15,419 bases of DNA, taken from JBFXAN01 sp050184225 (GTDB lineage Bacteria; Chloroflexota; Dehalococcoidia; CAUJGQ01). The stretch is taken from assembly GCA_050184225.1 (NCBI GenBank), contig JBFXAN010000155.1, positions 1 through 15,419 of the forward strand, in the 5' to 3' direction. Both the position numbers and the translations under genes were made by a program. The notes below the pieces were generated by a model. It worked only from the letters and a program-made list of their open reading frames with translations. It had not been told where the DNA came from and searched no databases. Shown piece by piece: positions 13,927 to 15,419 of this stretch; within the stretch, counting starts at the first letter, position 1; the number at the start of each line of letters is the position of its first letter.

Positions 13927-14286
13927 CTAGATGTTGCAGTGCGCGAGCCAGGCCGTCGAGCGCTCGTCCGCCTCGGTCAGGCTGGCATCGCCGGACATCG
14001 CTTCGAGCGCCGTCATCCCGACATTCCCGGCACGTTCGTCCACGTCCGTCATGCCGGCGTTGCCGGCCAGCTCGTCGACCTGAGAGAGGCTGACGTCTCC
14101 GGATGCCGCATCCGCCTGTTCCAGACTGTAGCTGCTGCTGTCCAGACAACTGACGGCGTCGTTCCCGTCGGCGGCTGCCGGTCCGGCGACAACCGCGCTG
14201 CCGATCAGCAGCACACCGCCGATCACCAACGCTCGAACGCGGCCCCTCACCATGCTTGCTGTTGCCATTGCACTCCTCTCTTTCAT
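13927..14286 (-). CDS. Small exported protein with five tandem 12-residue repeats
   Basis: This 119-aa protein is not one I recognise. A Sec-type signal peptide (hydrophobic core about 19-34, cleavage likely after GPAAA near 39) leads to a mature part of about 80 residues. Residues 50-109 consist of five 12-residue units; the last is SGDASLTEADER (98-109). The approximate consensus is [SA]-G-[DN]-x-[SG]-[LM]-[TS]-x-x-[DE]-E-x, and the first unit is the most diverged. Cys47 and Cys117 bracket the repeats and could close a disulfide around them. The mature protein is strongly acidic. Two starts compete: ATG 14286 (AGGAG at 8 nt) and ATG 14268 (AGGAG at 4 nt); I chose 14286. A small repeat fold at the cell surface is plausible; the function is unknown. 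Confidence 0.7.
   Translation of the reverse strand: MKERSAMATASMVRGRVRALVIGGVLLIGSAVVAGPAAADGNDAVSCLDSSSYSLEQADAASGDVSLSQVDELAGNAGMTDVDERAGNVGMTALEAMSGDASLTEADERSTAWLAHCNI
13960..14139 (-). repeat. 36-bp coding repeats (five units) in the small exported protein
   Basis: These 180 bp encode residues 50-109 as five consecutive 36-bp units. Periodicity is clear at the protein level: Gly at unit position 2 and Ser/Gly at 5 in units 2-5, Leu/Met at 6 in all five, and Asp/Glu at 10. The DNA copies have diverged (third positions and several first positions differ), so this is an old amplification under selection rather than a fresh slippage product. Confidence 0.75.
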
Positions 14287-14299
14287 GTGCACCACTCCT
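14273..14299 (-). promoter_or_regulatory. Two Shine-Dalgarno sites for alternative starts
   Basis: AGGAG occurs at 14295-14299 (8 nt before ATG 14286) and again at 14273-14277 (4 nt before ATG 14268). The surrounding bases are also similar (GAGAGGAGTG in both), as if the leader had been duplicated. The first spacing is nearer the optimum. Both starts leave the signal peptide intact. Confidence 0.4.
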
Positions 14300-14315
14300 C
14301 TCTGGCACTGATAAC

Positions 14316-14364
14316 AACGGCGGCATGAACCAGATTGGAGGGGCCGCCCCAACCAGCCGCCGTT
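14316..14364. promoter_or_regulatory. Inverted repeat in the leader or promoter of the repeat protein gene
   Basis: AACGGCGGC (14316-14324) and GCCGCCGTT (14356-14364) are perfect 9-bp arms 31 bp apart, with an inner GGGG/CCCC pairing possible. The near arm is 29 bp upstream of the ATG at 14286, so this could be a 5' leader structure or an operator. Position and symmetry are the only evidence. Confidence 0.35.
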
Positions 14365-14586
14365 GCTCTGTGTGTCAGATCACGGAGCGTCATCGCCGGA
14401 CCATAGCCGGGCGCGTTTTCTGAGGGAGAAGGGCGTAGTGTCGAGCAGTGGTGCCGAGGGAAAGTGCGCCGCGGATGTCAGCGGACGCGGGCGCGCCGGG
14501 ATCGTGTGAGAGTATCCCGCGCGTCTCCGAACATGGCCCGCCCGCCGATCAGGACGGCAGATCGTTCGTGTAGTCGTGATACATCA
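14365..14586. other. Gene-free stretch beside the recombinase gene
   Basis: No convincing ORF, tRNA or direct repeat is visible. A stem (GGGAT 14498-14502 with ATCCC 14514-14518, extended by GCGC/GCGC with a one-base bulge to about 14492-14523) is the only structure I see. Because it lies just past the end of a large serine recombinase gene, it could contain one attachment-site junction, but nothing in the window proves this. Confidence 0.35.
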
Positions 14587-15419
14587 TCACCCGGATGTAT
14601 ACACGGTTTCAGCGATGATCCGCTGGTACCGCTCGCGTGCCGCGTCGGTCGGTTCGATCTGCACCGGCTCAGTCGGGTCGCCGGTCAGGTGCTTGACGAA
14701 TGGCGCCGCTGCCTCAAGCTGTACCGCGTCGAAGCTGATCTGCCACCTGGGACTGTGCCCCTCCTGGTAGACGACGACACGCGGCTTCCACCGTGCAAAC
14801 ACGCTCGACCATTCGGTGTACCCCATCTGATCGAAGTCACCGACCCCAGCGAACGACGGCCAATAATTGACCCCCTGGTCGGCCAGTCCTTTACACAGTC
14901 GGTGCTGCTCAACCGTCTCCTTGTGCCGCTCGATCAGCGCCGCCCGCTCCTCGGCCCAATGAGTGATCTCGTCGATGATGCTGGCCAACTGCCCCATCAC
15001 CTCCGTCTGCACCGCCGGCGTTGTCGCCAGTTCTAGTCCAGCTTTGACGTTCGCCTTCCGCTGGTTAAGCAGGGTTAACCGCGCTTCTTTCACCGCGATG
15101 TCACTCGCCAGCTTCTCGACCGCAGCGGCGAGATGTTCAGCTTGGCGATTCAGCCAGATCGGTTGCTCGAGGAACTCGCGCACTGTCGCCACCACACCAC
15201 GATCAAGCCGGCTGGCGCTGATCGTGGCAGGCGCTTCGCAGCGGACCCCGTCACTTCGCATGTAGTTGCAGGTGTACCGGGGGCCGGTAAAGCGGTTGGC
15301 TGCGGTCGTCCGCATCTTCCACCCGCAGCCGCCGCACCAGCACTGCCCTCTCAGCCATGCGCTCTCCGGGTCGATCTCGCGGTTGTTGTCCGACTTCGCT
15401 TTGTTCTCCGTGAGCTTCG
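14587..15419 (-). CDS. Large serine recombinase, C-terminal part (cut by the window edge)
   Basis: The frame is open from the TGA at 14587-14589 to the window edge, giving 276 residues of a longer protein. The visible part starts in the recombinase region (KLTENKAKSDNNREIDPESA) and continues into the zinc beta-ribbon, with CWCGCGWKM, YTCNYM and GVRC supplying the cysteines. A long coiled-coil stretch (about LNRQAEHLAAAVEKL onward to EQHRL) follows, typical of large serine integrases. The N-terminal resolvase domain with the catalytic serine must lie beyond the right edge, so integrity cannot be judged. Such enzymes integrate and excise phages, ICEs or SCCmec-like elements by attP x attB recombination. 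Internal ATGs, including the one at 15315, are not starts. Confidence 0.87.
   Translation of the reverse strand, partial: KLTENKAKSDNNREIDPESAWLRGQCWCGGCGWKMRTTAANRFTGPRYTCNYMRSDGVRCEAPATISASRLDRGVVATVREFLEQPIWLNRQAEHLAAAVEKLASDIAVKEARLTLLNQRKANVKAGLELATTPAVQTEVMGQLASIIDEITHWAEERAALIERHKETVEQHRLCKGLADQGVNYWPSFAGVGDFDQMGYTEWSSVFARWKPRVVVYQEGHSPRWQISFDAVQLEAAAPFVKHLTGDPTEPVQIEPTDAARERYQRIIAETVYTSG

Noticed and set aside
13960..14139. Possible CRISPR-like or minisatellite array (36-bp period)
   Set aside because: The period is 36 bp without spacers, the copies are diverged in DNA but regular in protein, and the region is inside an open frame, so these are coding repeats.
15265..15315. Start codon of the recombinase at ATG 15315
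   Set aside because: The frame stays open to the window edge and the residues before it (CWCGCGWK) are part of the zinc ribbon, so the true start is outside.

Overview
This 15.4 kb window is GC-rich bacterial chromosome. Its content suggests a Chloroflexota-like organism (Thermomicrobia or a relative), or less likely a high-GC actinobacterium. That placement is an inference from three things: very high GC, a ClpS with a lone Lrp-type RAM-domain gene beside it, and several families of long intergenic inverted repeats of a kind I associate with Chloroflexota genomes and metagenome bins. No rRNA, tRNA or CRISPR array is visible.

Left part (1-4050), ordinary single genes. A GlcD-type FAD-linked oxidase (minus strand) is divergent from a stand-alone RAM-domain protein, which is followed by the protease adaptor clpS. 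After a nested inverted repeat come a DinB/ClbS-type four-helix protein, a convergent GNAT acetyltransferase, and a small Ada-type zinc-domain protein. The last codons of the Ada-type gene are supplied by a perfect 27-bp inverted repeat.

Middle (4114-12912), the metabolic core, arranged around one divergent control region (9111-9349). Leftward runs a Tat-exported multicopper oxidase, then a tight cluster of an amidohydrolase resembling 8-oxoguanine deaminase and two tandem paralogues of 321 aa. Each paralogue has two ABM domains and three membrane segments. Rightward run a short FAD-binding subunit and, overlapping it by 4 bp, a 911-aa molybdenum hydroxylase in which the 2Fe-2S and molybdopterin subunits are fused. 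The likely theme is oxidised purine or N-heterocycle breakdown. The deaminase would convert 8-oxoguanine to urate, and the Mo enzyme would hydroxylate a purine-like substrate. The layout recalls E. coli ssnA/ygfM/xdhD. The role of the multicopper oxidase and of the membrane-anchored ABM pair in this setting is unknown and is the most interesting open question.

Right part (12913-15419). A short inverted repeat is followed by two minus-strand genes for exported proteins of unknown function: one with four cysteines, one with five tandem 12-residue repeats. A perfect 17-bp stem-loop lies between them. The window ends inside the C-terminal half of a large serine recombinase, so an integrated mobile element probably lies at or beyond the right edge.
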